Shown here in pieces: positions 55,925 to 64,000 of a stretch of 64,000 nucleotides of DNA. How positions within the stretch are numbered: the stretch's first letter is position 1; each line of letters begins with the position of its first letter. The notes below the pieces were generated by a model. It was given only the letters and a program-made list of their open reading frames with translations. It was not told the origin of the DNA and did not search any database. This DNA comes from Nakamurella multipartita DSM 44233. Its GTDB lineage: Bacteria; Actinomycetota; Actinomycetes; Mycobacteriales; Nakamurellaceae. The stretch spans positions 2,852,001 through 2,916,000 of the forward strand of contig NC_013235.1 in assembly GCF_000024365.1 (NCBI RefSeq), given 5' to 3'. The position numbers and the translations under genes are program-made.

Positions 55925-56920
55925 GTGATCGGCACCGCCGCGCATGAGAAGCGTGTGCAGCTCGAACCAGACCCATCGCCCAACCCACTGGCCGACCTCG
56001 ACGCGCTCATGGGCGTGACTCACGGTCCCGTGCCGGGCATCGCCGGCTCAGACCAGGCCGCTACAACCAGGACCCTGATGATCGATGCCGTCCGACAGGA
56101 CGGCCGGTTCATCGGCGGGGCAGCGCCCTACGGTTACCGCCTGGTCCACGACCGGCAGCACCACAACCCCGGCAAGGCCATCCGGGGCCAACGGCGAGCC
56201 CACCTGGAACCCGACCGCGACCAGGCGCCGATCCTGCAAGAGATCTTCCACCGCATCCTGGCCGGCGACGGCCACACCACCCTGATCAACCACCTGACCC
56301 AGCGAGCCGCACCGCCGCCGATCCGACGCGGATCCGCCGGGTGGACCGTGAAGGCAATCTCCGCGATCCTGGACAACCCCCGGTGCACCGGCTACGAGTT
56401 CTGGCACCCCTACAGCGCCCGCCGCCATCCCTGCCTACCGCCCGAGGCCTACCAGATCCTCGTGCGCTCGGACCGCCCCGCGCACCCCGCCCTCGTGGCC
56501 ATCCAGGACTTCCTCACGGTGGCCACGATGCGCGACCACCCGGTCAGACCCCGCCCCAGTCGCACCAGCCTCGCGGAGCCGATTCTGCTGCACCGGATCA
56601 GCTGCGCCATCTGCGGCCGCACCATGAGCGTCTCTTCCAAGGACGGCCGGGTCCGATACCGATGCCGCGCCACACCCGGTGACCCGGCGGCCGGTCACCG
56701 ATCATCGGTCTACGTCGCCGAATCCCGGGTCCTGGCCGCCACCGCACCATGGCTGCGCCAACAGTCCGAGACGTGCCCATCATGGGCAGAAGACCGGCTC
56801 GCCCTCCACGCGATGATCGACGCCGTCAACCTACGGATCACCTACGACCACGGGACCGACAGCATCCATGCCACAACAGGTATCGGACGACAGATGGCGT
56901 TCAGACTCACCCGGGATTGA
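55925..56920 (+). CDS. Truncated serine recombinase, copy 1
   Basis: 331 residues from GTG 55925. It has the Recombinase domain (GGAAPYGYRLVHDRQHHNPG, ILQEIFHRILAGDGHTTLIN, WTVKAISAILDNPRCTGYEF) and a zinc beta-ribbon (CAICGRTMSVSSKDGRVRYR-CRATPG). The N-terminal resolvase domain with the catalytic Ser is missing; only its last fragment (ADLDALMGV..) is recognisable. It could bind DNA but not cut it. A frameshifted copy lies at 62840-63835. Confidence 0.75.
   Translation: MIGTAAHEKRVQLEPDPSPNPLADLDALMGVTHGPVPGIAGSDQAATTRTLMIDAVRQDGRFIGGAAPYGYRLVHDRQHHNPGKAIRGQRRAHLEPDRDQAPILQEIFHRILAGDGHTTLINHLTQRAAPPPIRRGSAGWTVKAISAILDNPRCTGYEFWHPYSARRHPCLPPEAYQILVRSDRPAHPALVAIQDFLTVATMRDHPVRPRPSRTSLAEPILLHRISCAICGRTMSVSSKDGRVRYRCRATPGDPAAGHRSSVYVAESRVLAATAPWLRQQSETCPSWAEDRLALHAMIDAVNLRITYDHGTDSIHATTGIGRQMAFRLTRD
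56774..56788. repeat. Palindrome TGCCCAT-C-ATGGGCA, copy 1a
   Basis: A perfect 7-1-7 inverted repeat inside the recombinase reading frame. Related palindromes lie at 57062-57078, 63690-63704 and 63975-63991; the two in each recombinase unit are 285-290 bp apart. Possibly a recombinase binding site (inference). Confidence 0.6.
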
Positions 56921-56941
56921 TCGAACGAGGGGAGGCGTAAA

Positions 56942-56964
56942 TGAGTGTCCGAGGGGGGACTTGA
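56942..56964 (-). repeat. tRNA 3'-end-like direct repeat, copy 1 (candidate att site)
   Basis: Read on the minus strand it is TCAAGTCCCCCCTCGGACA with the flanking bases of a T-loop (GTTCAAGT) and an acceptor 3' strand. 23 bases are identical to 63856-63878. No D or anticodon arm can be folded upstream, so it is not a working tRNA gene. Lies 22 bases beyond the recombinase stop. Confidence 0.55.
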
Positions 56965-57061
56965 ACCCGTCCATCGACCCAATCGCCCGATGTTGCGATG
57001 TCCTTGACCTGGTGAAACGTCTGGAACAACGTGGTCCGGCCCGGGTCGCGGGCTGCTCTGT

Positions 57062-57078
57062 TGGCCCATGATGGGCCA
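57062..57078. repeat. Palindrome TGGCCCAT-G-ATGGGCCA, copy 1b
   Basis: A perfect 8-1-8 inverted repeat about 100 bases beyond the tRNA-like repeat and 90 bases before the antitoxin-like gene. It corresponds in position to the palindrome at 63975-63991 in the second unit. Confidence 0.6.
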
Positions 57079-57168
57079 GCCTCCGCGTTCTGGCCCTCGG
57101 TCCTCGTTGTCCGTCATCTTGCGACGAGGCTACCGTCCGAACGGTATGGCGATCGGTATGGCAGGGAC

Positions 57169-57403
57169 GATGAAGGTGACGGTGGCTCTGCCCGTGGAAT
57201 CCGTGGAGGCCATTCGCCGACTGGTCGCCGACGGTGGGGCCGACGTTCGTCCAGCACGCCATGCAGGTCTCGCTGGACGACGTGGCCGGGGGGCGCTGCT
57301 CCGGCAGGCGCTGGCGGACACCGAGGGAGCGATGACCGACCAGGAGCTTCAGTGGGCCGATCAGGTGCTTGGCAGGTCCGGTTCGGCCGGAATCGCGGCG
57401 TGA
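57169..57403 (+). pseudogene. VapB-like ribbon-helix-helix antitoxin, two compensating frameshifts
   Basis: MKVTVALPVESVEAIRRLVA-DGGA is an RHH start. The frame shifts after GGA near 57238, where FVQHAMQVSLDDVA is found in another frame, and returns near the G6 tract at 57288-57293 to GALLRQALADTEGAMTDQEL. Because the two shifts compensate, a protein of near normal length is still translated, with a wrong middle. Stop overlaps the toxin start (GTGA). Confidence 0.55.
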
Positions 57404-57719
57404 ACCCGGGCGTCACGATGGACGCCGGCCCGCTGATCGCACTGGACCGGGCGGACCGTCGGGTGATCGTTCTGCTCGGCCGGGCCGACCCGACCGGGGC
57501 CGCCCGTCATCGTCCCCGGTGCCGCGCACTGCCCAAGCGATCCGCGACCCCGCCCGGCAGGCCCGGCTCGCCTGCTTGTTGCGACAGCCTCGAACCCGGG
57601 TCGCACCACTGGACCGCGTGGACGCGACCGACGTCGGGCGACTGCTCGCCGCCAGCGGCACCAGCGACCCCGACGACCTGCGCATGCTCGACTCCAACCT
57701 GGCACTCGACGGCACCTGA
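57400..57719 (+). pseudogene. VapC-like PIN-domain toxin, frameshifted and 3' truncated
   Basis: GTG 57400 opens TMDAGPLIALDRADRRVIVL with the first PIN Asp. The frame shifts near 57500-57530 and continues AQAIRDPARQARLACLLRQP and LLAASGTSDPDDLRMLDSN to a stop at 57719. The last acidic residues and the C-terminal helix of PIN domains are missing. Forms a dead toxin-antitoxin pair with the preceding gene. Confidence 0.55.
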
Positions 57720-58157
57720 ACGTCGGACAGTGCAACCAGCGCGAACTCCGCGCGGCCGGGTCGGGACAAGAACCGCCGCCCTGGGTCGGGAACTGGAGCG
57801 GCGGGGGAGTCAAGATATTTGGTGCTTCGTCCCTGTCCCCAAGACTTGGCGAGCCTTGGCGGCCGCGGTTCCCGTCGGACTGTTTCGCGTTTGAGGTAAC
57901 CGATCGCTCCGTCACCCAACCGGCACTCACGCCCGTCGAACCGCGTAGGCGATTCTCTCCCGCACGCGGCTTCACCGACGTCGTTTACCGTCGGCATTCG
58001 ATGGCACCCGCCAGGCCCGGAAAGGCCTGGATGCAGGACCGATTCCTCGGTCCAGCCGCCGACCGCCCGCTTCGCCCAGGACCAAGATCGAGTTCACTTT
58101 CGAAGATCAACTTCGGGTCATGGCATACGATCGATCGAGGCCGATTCGCCGGGGCGA
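57720..58157. other. Intergenic region downstream of the subtilase operon
   Basis: About 440 bases with no supportable gene or clear terminator hairpin. Confidence 0.45.
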
Positions 58158-60677
58158 TCATGACGTGGGTCGGATCCGGACCAGCGAACGGATCTGGTCG
58201 AAAACCTGTGAGTACACATCGACGCCAATTGTTGGCGAAACCCAGATGGATGCGACCGCGGCGTAGTCGATCAACTCACCGAATAACCCACCGGCCTGCT
58301 CGTAGCACTTGACGCGGATCGTGATGGCCGAGCCTTGCCCGCTTGCCCAAGCCTTCTCGATGTCCCACCGGAGGTGCTGGACTGTTGCCGCGCCTGCCTT
58401 TGACGCGTCGGCCGAGATCCCTGAAGCTGCACCGAAGTCGGGAACAGGACCTTCCGGCTTCACGAAAGAGAGTGCAGCGCGACGGTACTGGCGGTGCCGC
58501 CAGTTCACCGGCGAAAGCCAAGCAAGGGTGGCGTCGATCCGCTTGGCTTCCCGAACACTGAGGCCGTCCGGTAGCGGGATGGTCAACTCTTGCTCGGTTG
58601 CCGGGCCGATCTGGCCGAGGAACAGCAATACTGCTTCGTTGGTGGCGCAGCCGGCAGAAAAATCACGGATGAGAATTCCGTTGCCGATCGCGCGTTCCAG
58701 AGGAAAAACCGAGGTGCTTAGGTCGTCGAATCCACCAACGCCGTGAACGAGCAGCGCCTTAATCGCCGCAGCACGCTGGCGGCGGGTGATCGGTCGGCCC
58801 TCTGTGACCGTGTCGACGATGTCGTGGAGGCGGGCAGCCTGGCGTGAGACGAGGGCGGCCGAGACGCTCGTCCCGATGGTATGAGTCTCTCGACCGGCTG
58901 TGGGCGCAGCTACCCTGATCCCAGGGCCGAGGGCTCCCGCCGGCCGAAACTTGATGATGTTGGTTGTGGTCCCGCCGCTGGCAAAACAGGCGCGGCCACC
59001 CGGAGCCGCGAGGTCAGGCTTGAGGCTTCGCCGATAGCCCGACCCGGTGGCCGATATTGGGCTGACACTTCTAAGCCCATCGTTGGGATCGACGCGGTAG
59101 CCAAGCTCCGCATCTGGCGCGGCATCTTCGTGGGTCGCGCCGATCGTCAACCCGTTGATTGATTCAGCGGGAGCGATCAGGCGTCTTAGGTTTTGTTGCC
59201 GCGCCAGCGCCGCGAGCGTCGCCTGGCGGCGCTCATCTCCCGTGAGCGACGCGAGTTGGCTGCTGTCATTCGGTGCGAGATCGAGCGACGTGTAGTTGCC
59301 GGCCGACACGATGACAAGGACGCCATAGTGGTAGCTGAGCCAATCGATCATGCGCGCCCACGACGACAACACAGTGTCGAAAGGAGTCGCAGGATCGCCA
59401 ACGGAGAGATTGATAATCGTGACATCGGGGGCGGCGGCGGGAGTGCCGTCAACCTGCTCCTCAAACAGGTCGCGAAAGGCTCGCCGCATTAGGTCAGGTG
59501 CGAGAGCCTCAACTGGCAGTTCCTCGATGCGATCGATGGTCTCGTCGCAGGGGCGCAAGATGGGCCGAACGAGGACCGGCCGTGTCGCTGCTGGCTCGCC
59601 GGAACCGCGGTCGCCCCAGATCGCAGCCGATACCATGGCCGTCCCATGTCTACGCTCTTCCACCGTGTAATCGGACTGGAGATCGTCAGGATCGAGGATC
59701 GTCACGCGCCCGGCGAGCACCGGATGGTTCGAAGCGGGGACCCCGTCGAACAGGCACAGCACTGGTCTATCGATCGGCGGCGACGCGTCCACGGTGACGT
59801 CGTAGTCGTTGTCGTCACCTGTCGGTAAGGCAACCTGGCCGGTTGCTCGCAGGTACATGACGTTGGCGGACTGCACTGTCTGGACTGCCCCGAAATCACG
59901 CCGAGCGAGTCGTTCGACGAGCCGGTTCGGCAGCCTGGCCTTGAGCCCGTGGTAGCCAATGTCCTCGATGATCGCAGAGGACGTAACGGACCCTCCGTCG
60001 CGGTGGAGCAACGCGGTCACTTCTGTTTGAACGGCCGTACGGCGGTCGGCCGACGCGCGGAACCACAGCTCGATGTCAATGGGTACGAGCGCCTCGGGGT
60101 CGCGACCGGCGAAATGAGCTTCCCAGTCGATGAGCTTCAGTCGGTCTTGTGGTCCCCAAAGACGCACGTCCTTTAGATGTGCGAAGAAGTCCCGCAACGG
60201 TGTGCGTCCGCGAGGCAAGTTCTCGCCTCGCCGCCAAGCACGCCAAAGAGACAGCAGGTCGTCGAGCGAGGCCTGGTTGACGCAGATGGCATGCAGGCAG
60301 GATGTGACGAGCGGACTGCGAGCCTTCTTGGACACCAGTTCGAACTCGTCGTCGGGATCGACCCGTGACTCGGCCTGACTGATGATCTCGATACCGAGCT
60401 TGTCGGCCACACCGGTGAGGTCGATGTTCTCGTCGCGTGCTTCCAACACGAGTACGAGTTGCGGGTCGGCCGCTTGGATAGATTCGGAGAGCTGGATCTG
60501 TTCACCGAGTGCGGCTTCCAACGCGTCGAATTGATCCTCGAGACGCTGGACACGGGCCTCTACGTTGATGAGCTTGACACGGCCTCCACCACCGCTCGGG
60601 CGACGAATGTCTCTCGGTACGCTTACCGTGCCCACGATGATCGGCCGCTGCGGTGAGACGTCGCCGACGGCGGTCAC
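58158..60677 (-). CDS. Intracellular S8 (subtilisin-like) peptidase, partner of the AAA+ ATPase
   Basis: 839 residues, no signal peptide. An N-terminal coiled-coil-like helix (about 36-70) and an uncharacterised region to about 300 precede the S8 domain: Asp311 in LCLFDGVPASNHPV, His344 in RRHGTAMVS, oxyanion Asn461 in VIVSAGNYT and Ser604 in HTIGTSVSAALVS, so the triad is complete. The C-terminal about 200 residues resemble the beta-rich tails of large subtilases. Its start overlaps the AAA+ stop (ATGA). AAA+/S8 pairs recur on bacterial genomic islands and are suspected of defence or toxin-antitoxin roles; the ATPase may unfold or gate substrates (inference). Confidence 0.88.
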   Translation of the reverse strand: MTAVGDVSPQRPIIVGTVSVPRDIRRPSGGGGRVKLINVEARVQRLEDQFDALEAALGEQIQLSESIQAADPQLVLVLEARDENIDLTGVADKLGIEIISQAESRVDPDDEFELVSKKARSPLVTSCLHAICVNQASLDDLLSLWRAWRRGENLPRGRTPLRDFFAHLKDVRLWGPQDRLKLIDWEAHFAGRDPEALVPIDIELWFRASADRRTAVQTEVTALLHRDGGSVTSSAIIEDIGYHGLKARLPNRLVERLARRDFGAVQTVQSANVMYLRATGQVALPTGDDNDYDVTVDASPPIDRPVLCLFDGVPASNHPVLAGRVTILDPDDLQSDYTVEERRHGTAMVSAAIWGDRGSGEPAATRPVLVRPILRPCDETIDRIEELPVEALAPDLMRRAFRDLFEEQVDGTPAAAPDVTIINLSVGDPATPFDTVLSSWARMIDWLSYHYGVLVIVSAGNYTSLDLAPNDSSQLASLTGDERRQATLAALARQQNLRRLIAPAESINGLTIGATHEDAAPDAELGYRVDPNDGLRSVSPISATGSGYRRSLKPDLAAPGGRACFASGGTTTNIIKFRPAGALGPGIRVAAPTAGRETHTIGTSVSAALVSRQAARLHDIVDTVTEGRPITRRQRAAAIKALLVHGVGGFDDLSTSVFPLERAIGNGILIRDFSAGCATNEAVLLFLGQIGPATEQELTIPLPDGLSVREAKRIDATLAWLSPVNWRHRQYRRAALSFVKPEGPVPDFGAASGISADASKAGAATVQHLRWDIEKAWASGQGSAITIRVKCYEQAGGLFGELIDYAAVASIWVSPTIGVDVYSQVFDQIRSLVRIRPTS

Positions 60678-61642
60678 GTCTGACTATTTCGATTGCGGGT
60701 CGCCCATTCCCTGAGGACGCGTTGCGTGACTTCGCGAGCCTTTGGTTCAGGGCCGGACAGGATGGAGCGGCGCTGCACGTCCAGCGCGAACTGTTCGAGT
60801 TCAGCGAAGCTGACGCCGTAGAGTCGTTCGGCGATAGTCTTGGGCGCAAGGCCGAGATCAATTCTTGTGCGCTGTGACCATGCGCCCAGAAACTCAACCG
60901 CGGCAGCTCGAGTTGGTCGGGGAAGCTCGATTCGCAGCTGCATCCGCCGCCAGACCGCGCGGTCGAGCAATTCAGCGTGGTTGGTGGCGGCGACAACCAC
61001 GACGTAGCTCGGTAGCTTGTCAACCTGAAGAAGCAGCGAGCTGACGACTCGCTTAATCTCGCCAGTCTCATGAGTGTCGCCACGCTCCTTGGCGACCGCA
61101 TCGAACTCGTCGAAGAACAGAACGCAGGGACGAATGCGCACGGCGGCAAACAGGGTCTCGAGCCGAGATGCCGTCTCGCCGAGAAAGCTTCCGATGAGAC
61201 CTTCGTAACGAGCAGTCAGAAGCGGGACAGCCAGTTCAGTGGCCAGAGCTTCTGCGAGAGTGGTCTTGCCTCCGCCCGGAGGACCCACCAGGAGAATGCG
61301 ATGACGTGGTTCGACCCCATGACTTCGCAGAAGGTCGCGGCGGTGGTGTTCTTCAACCAGATCGTTGATCGTTTGGCGTGCAGCTGGAGGTAGCACGAGG
61401 TCGGCGACACGCCTCGCGGGCTCGCCCTCATGAAGGAGGGCGCCTGCGTCGTTCCGCGCAAGCGGGGAGATGTTGGAGGTCGGCCGGCGCCTGGATAGCG
61501 CGTCTGTCAGTTGGGAAGCAAGGACGCTGTGCCTCTTACCCTCTTCTTCGGCGATAAGGGCCTCGGCTGCTCGGCGGAACGCCAGGTCGTCGCCACCTGC
61601 GCCAGAGCTGACTAGTGCCAGCAACAGGTCGGCGCGCGCCAT
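60674..61642 (-). CDS. AAA+ ATPase, partner of the S8 peptidase
   Basis: 322 residues from ATG 61642 (GGAGG four to five bases upstream). A small helical N-domain (about 1-60), then AAA+ core: Walker A VGPPGGGKTT (119-128), pore-loop-like RYEGLIGSFLGET, Walker B CVLFFDEFDAVAKERGD, sensor 1 VVAATNHAELLD and Arg finger region RAVWRRMQLRI. Most like FtsH/spastin-type classical AAA. First gene of the two-gene operon. Confidence 0.9.
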   Translation of the reverse strand: MARADLLLALVSSGAGGDDLAFRRAAEALIAEEEGKRHSVLASQLTDALSRRRPTSNISPLARNDAGALLHEGEPARRVADLVLPPAARQTINDLVEEHHRRDLLRSHGVEPRHRILLVGPPGGGKTTLAEALATELAVPLLTARYEGLIGSFLGETASRLETLFAAVRIRPCVLFFDEFDAVAKERGDTHETGEIKRVVSSLLLQVDKLPSYVVVVAATNHAELLDRAVWRRMQLRIELPRPTRAAAVEFLGAWSQRTRIDLGLAPKTIAERLYGVSFAELEQFALDVQRRSILSGPEPKAREVTQRVLREWATRNRNSQT

Positions 61643-62034
61643 GCTTCCTCCATTCAGACTCGCTTACCCACATCGTCCCAGACACTAGGCGGCTAGTCGG
61701 ACACCGACTCGTAGGCCGATGTCTTGTCCGCAACGATCTGCGGTTGTAGCGCAGTGTCACCGGTGCAACCCGCCCTCGTGTTCACGCTGTCGCCCTCTTG
61801 GTACGGCGTCGAGGTGTAACCCCATGCTTCAAGGGTTCTGCGGGCGGTGGCCAGCGTCACGCCCGCGGAAGCTCGTCAAAGTACCTCCGCCGAACCGTTC
61901 AAACGCCAGAGTCGGGCGGTGTACGTTGACCACCCTGGCGCAGGGGAACGTCGCAACAACCGCATCGACCTTGGCCGTTGGAAGCGGAACCCGACCGCGG
62001 ACCTTCGTCGGTGGTTGGGGCTACTTTGACCACC
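61643..62034. other. Divergent promoter region of the AAA/S8 operon and the Ymh-like gene
   Basis: About 390 bases, no supportable gene. GGAGG at 61647-61651 (minus strand) serves the AAA+ gene. Confidence 0.5.
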
Positions 62035-62751
62035 GTGGATGCCAAGAGAGCCGCCGAAGCGCTCCGGGACCTCAAGTCTTGGGCCGAGACTGACGACGCG
62101 ATCCAGCGCGAGACGCCGCAGCACACTGCGTGGAAGGCGAAGGTCCAGGGCGTCCTCGATCGAAGCCTCGGGCATGAGGCTTCGACGACCAAGGAGTTCC
62201 GCGAGCTCCGCTACTTCGTTGGCGTCTGGTCCGGTGCAATCGGCGAGGCGGAGCGAGATGCCCAGTACTTTCGTGGCAGGGTGCATGACGCTATGGCGCT
62301 GATCGAGGCCGCAATATACGAACTCGAGGTCGGTCTTCACGACGAGACCATCGACAGCGGCAGCTTCGATGCGGGGCTCTGGGATCATGTCAAGCACAAC
62401 GTCGAGGAAGAGCGCTGGGACCAGGTGGCCTCAGCTGCTGTGATCTACACGGAGGACAAGGTCCGCCGCTGGTCATGCTCGCCCACGGACAGGCAGGGCC
62501 GGAAGGTCACAGGCAAGGACCTCTTCGTCCGGGCGCTCGCCGCAGACGGACCGCTACCGCTCGGCTCCCAGCCGAATGAGCAGGACGGCTGGCGCAACCT
62601 CGGCACTGGCCTCGTAGCGGCGCTCGGCAACGTCGATCGGCACAACATCCAGGAGCGCGACGACCTCCGCCGGTACGCGATGGGCGTGGTGGGACTGGCG
62701 AGCTTGCTGCTGACGCAGATCCGGTATCAACACCCCGGTGCAGTGCGTTGA
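62035..62751 (+). CDS. TIGR02391 (Ymh)-family protein
   Basis: About 238 residues from GTG 62035; a TTG at 61978 is also in frame and neither has a clear ribosome site. An N-terminal helical region (to about 125) is followed by the Ymh signature: ASAAVIYTEDKVRRWSCSPT, GKDLFVRALAADGPLPL, GWRNLGTGLVAALGNVDRHN and ALGNVDRHNIQERDDLRRYA-MGVVGLASLLLTQI. The family is common beside restriction, phage-defence and island genes; its HEPN-like end (RxxxxH-like NVDRHN) could be a nuclease centre (inference). Confidence 0.7.
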   Translation: MDAKRAAEALRDLKSWAETDDAIQRETPQHTAWKAKVQGVLDRSLGHEASTTKEFRELRYFVGVWSGAIGEAERDAQYFRGRVHDAMALIEAAIYELEVGLHDETIDSGSFDAGLWDHVKHNVEEERWDQVASAAVIYTEDKVRRWSCSPTDRQGRKVTGKDLFVRALAADGPLPLGSQPNEQDGWRNLGTGLVAALGNVDRHNIQERDDLRRYAMGVVGLASLLLTQIRYQHPGAVR

Positions 62752-62839
62752 CGCAGATTCGTTGCTCTGACGGTCAAGGGCAAGCCGATTGCGCGACTGC
62801 ATCCCTTGAACAAGAGGCTTCGCACCCGACTTGAGGTGA

Positions 62840-63835
62840 GGTGGTCCGCGACGCCGCGCATGACCAGCATGTGCAGCGCCAACCAGACCCAACGACACGT
62901 CACCTGGCCGACCTCGACGCGCTCCTGGGCGTCATTCACGGTCCCATACCGAACGTGGCCGGCTCCGGCCCGGCGGCCGAAGCACGGTCACTGATGATCA
63001 ACGCCGTCCGGTGGGGCGGCCGGTACATCGGCGGTGCAGCGCCCTACGGATACCGCCTGATCCACGACCAACCGCACCACAACCCCGGCAAGGCCATCCG
63101 GGGCGAACGGCGAGCGCACCTCGAACCCGACCGCGATCAGGCGCCGATCCTGCAGGAGATCTTCCACCGCATCGTGGCTGGCGACGGACACACCACCCTG
63201 ATCAACCACCTGACACAGCGAGCCGTACCGCCACCGACCCGACGCGGATCCGCTGGGTGGAACGTGAATGCAATCTCCTCGATCCTGGACAACCCGCGGT
63301 GCACCGGCTTTGAGTATTGGCACTCCTACAGCGCCCGCCGTAACCCGGCCTGCCGCCGGAAGTTTACCGGATCCTGGTGCGATCGGACCGCCCCGCGCAT
63401 CCCGCCCTCGTCACCATCCAGGACTTCCTCGCGGTGTCCACGATGCGCGCCCAACCGGTCAGACCCCGAGCTAGTCGCACCAGCGACGCGGGGCCGGTCC
63501 TACTCCACCGGATCAGCTGCGCCAACTGCGGCCGCATCATGGGGGTCTCGTCCAAGGACGGCCAGGTCCGATACCGATGCCGCCCAACACCGGGCGACCC
63601 GGCGGCCAGCCACCGATCGTCGGTCTACGTCGCCGAATCGCGGGTACTCGCTGCACTCGAACCATGGTTGCGCCAAACAGTCCAAGACGGGCCCATCATG
63701 GGCCACCGCAAACCCCCAACGCGCGCGATCATCGACGCCGTCAACCTCCGAGTCACCTACGACCCCGGGGCCGACAGCATCCACGCCGCAATAGGTGTCG
63801 GTCGAGAGGTGACGATCAACCTCACCCGCAATTGA
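62840..63835 (+). pseudogene. Truncated serine recombinase, copy 2, frameshifted
   Basis: Starts like copy 1 (ADLDALLGVIHGP, GGAAPYGYRLIHDQPHHNPG, WNVNAISSILDNPRCTGFEY) but the frame breaks near 63355-63365 after ARRNPACRR; it continues LVRSDRPAHPALVTIQDFLA and the zinc ribbon CANCGRIMGVSSKDGQVRYR-CR to 63835. Catalytic domain missing as in copy 1. The two copies are alignable from about 55919/62836 to beyond the tRNA-like repeat, with many substitutions, so the duplication is not recent. Confidence 0.8.
63690..63704. repeat. Palindrome GGCCCAT-C-ATGGGCC, copy 2a
   Basis: Same place in recombinase copy 2 as 56774-56788 in copy 1. The outer base pair differs (T-A versus G-C), yet the dyad symmetry is kept, i.e. 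a compensatory change. Confidence 0.6.
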
Positions 63836-63855
63836 TCGAACAAGGGAGGTGTAAT

Positions 63856-63878
63856 TGAGTGTCCGAGGGGGGACTTGA
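63856..63878 (-). repeat. tRNA 3'-end-like direct repeat, copy 2 (candidate att site)
   Basis: 23 bases identical to 56942-56964, again just beyond the recombinase stop. Sequence beyond it (GGCTCA instead of GGTTCA on the minus strand) has drifted from a good T-loop, so this copy is further from a functional tRNA end. Confidence 0.55.
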
Positions 63879-63974
63879 GCCGACCATCCAACCAATCGCC
63901 ACCCAGTGGGATCCGCTTGGCCTGGTAAAACGTCTGAACCGGTGTGGTCCGACGGGACCCGCAAACCGGCCTTC

Positions 63975-63991
63975 GTGCCCATCATGGGCAC
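63975..63991. repeat. Palindrome GTGCCCAT-C-ATGGGCAC, copy 2b
   Basis: Perfect 8-1-8 inverted repeat near the window end, in the position equivalent to 57062-57078. The outer bases again differ from the other copies while symmetry is retained. Confidence 0.6.
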
Positions 63992-64000
63992 GCTCGGCGA

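Noticed and set aside
56942..57040. Complete tRNA gene on the minus strand
   Set aside because: Only T-loop and acceptor-like sequence fit; no D arm, anticodon arm or matching 5' acceptor strand is found upstream.

Overview
The window is high-GC DNA with dense coding, GTG starts, ATGA/GTGA gene overlaps and strong GGAGG-type ribosome sites. Its gene families (F420-type deazaflavin nitroreductase, AzlCD, three-helix-bundle small protein, many NarL/HisKA_3 two-component genes, LAxTG surface sorting) point to a soil-type actinobacterium. I do not claim a genus. No rRNA, complete tRNA or CRISPR array was seen. The window is accessory in character: about twenty genes are broken, and two insertion sequences and several transposase or recombinase remnants are present.

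Layout. 0-9.5 kb: a secreted subtilase-like protein, a decayed DUF1254 gene, a YHYH lipoprotein, a membrane protein, a SAM methyltransferase with a large LuxR regulator, and a decapitated response regulator. 9.5-17 kb: a BM3-type self-sufficient P450 with a GAP-family membrane protein, divergent from a Na+/H+ antiporter, then a dead hydrolase, azlD with a dead azlC, and a probably leaderless TetR. 17-25.5 kb: an ABC exporter pair, a deazaflavin nitroreductase, an ISNCY-type element (20813-22454, 4-bp target duplication), then an operon of hydrolase, DUF1254 protein and small secreted protein, divergent from an AraC regulator. 26.7-31.4 kb: two truncated genes abutting head to head, then a five-gene operon (MDR oxidoreductase, two membrane proteins, a 56-aa membrane protein, hydrolase). 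31.7-41.9 kb: a complete two-component pair plus an NTF2-like protein, a scrapyard of gene fragments at 35.5-36.7 kb, two sensor kinases (one dead), a perfect 19-bp hairpin terminator and an ABC transporter.

42-50.5 kb: a methyltransferase pseudogene that is a paralogue of the one at 5.9 kb; an operon of a DUF4157 protein with amidoligase-like motifs and an overlapping unknown partner; a membrane-anchored serine hydrolase; and a KhtT/KhtU-like K+/H+ antiporter pair. 50.6-55.6 kb: a P-type cation ATPase gene split by an IS1634-family element with an exact 6-bp target duplication; removing the element restores the reading frame.

55.9-64 kb: two diverged copies of a truncated serine recombinase, each followed by a 23-bp identical repeat resembling the 3' end of a tRNA and by a GCCCAT-n-ATGGGC palindrome. 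They bracket a decayed VapBC-like pair, an intact two-gene AAA+ ATPase / intracellular subtilase operon with a full Asp-His-Ser triad, and a TIGR02391 (Ymh)-like gene. This bracketed island and the DUF4157 operon are the best candidates for an undescribed system, probably defence or effector related (inference).
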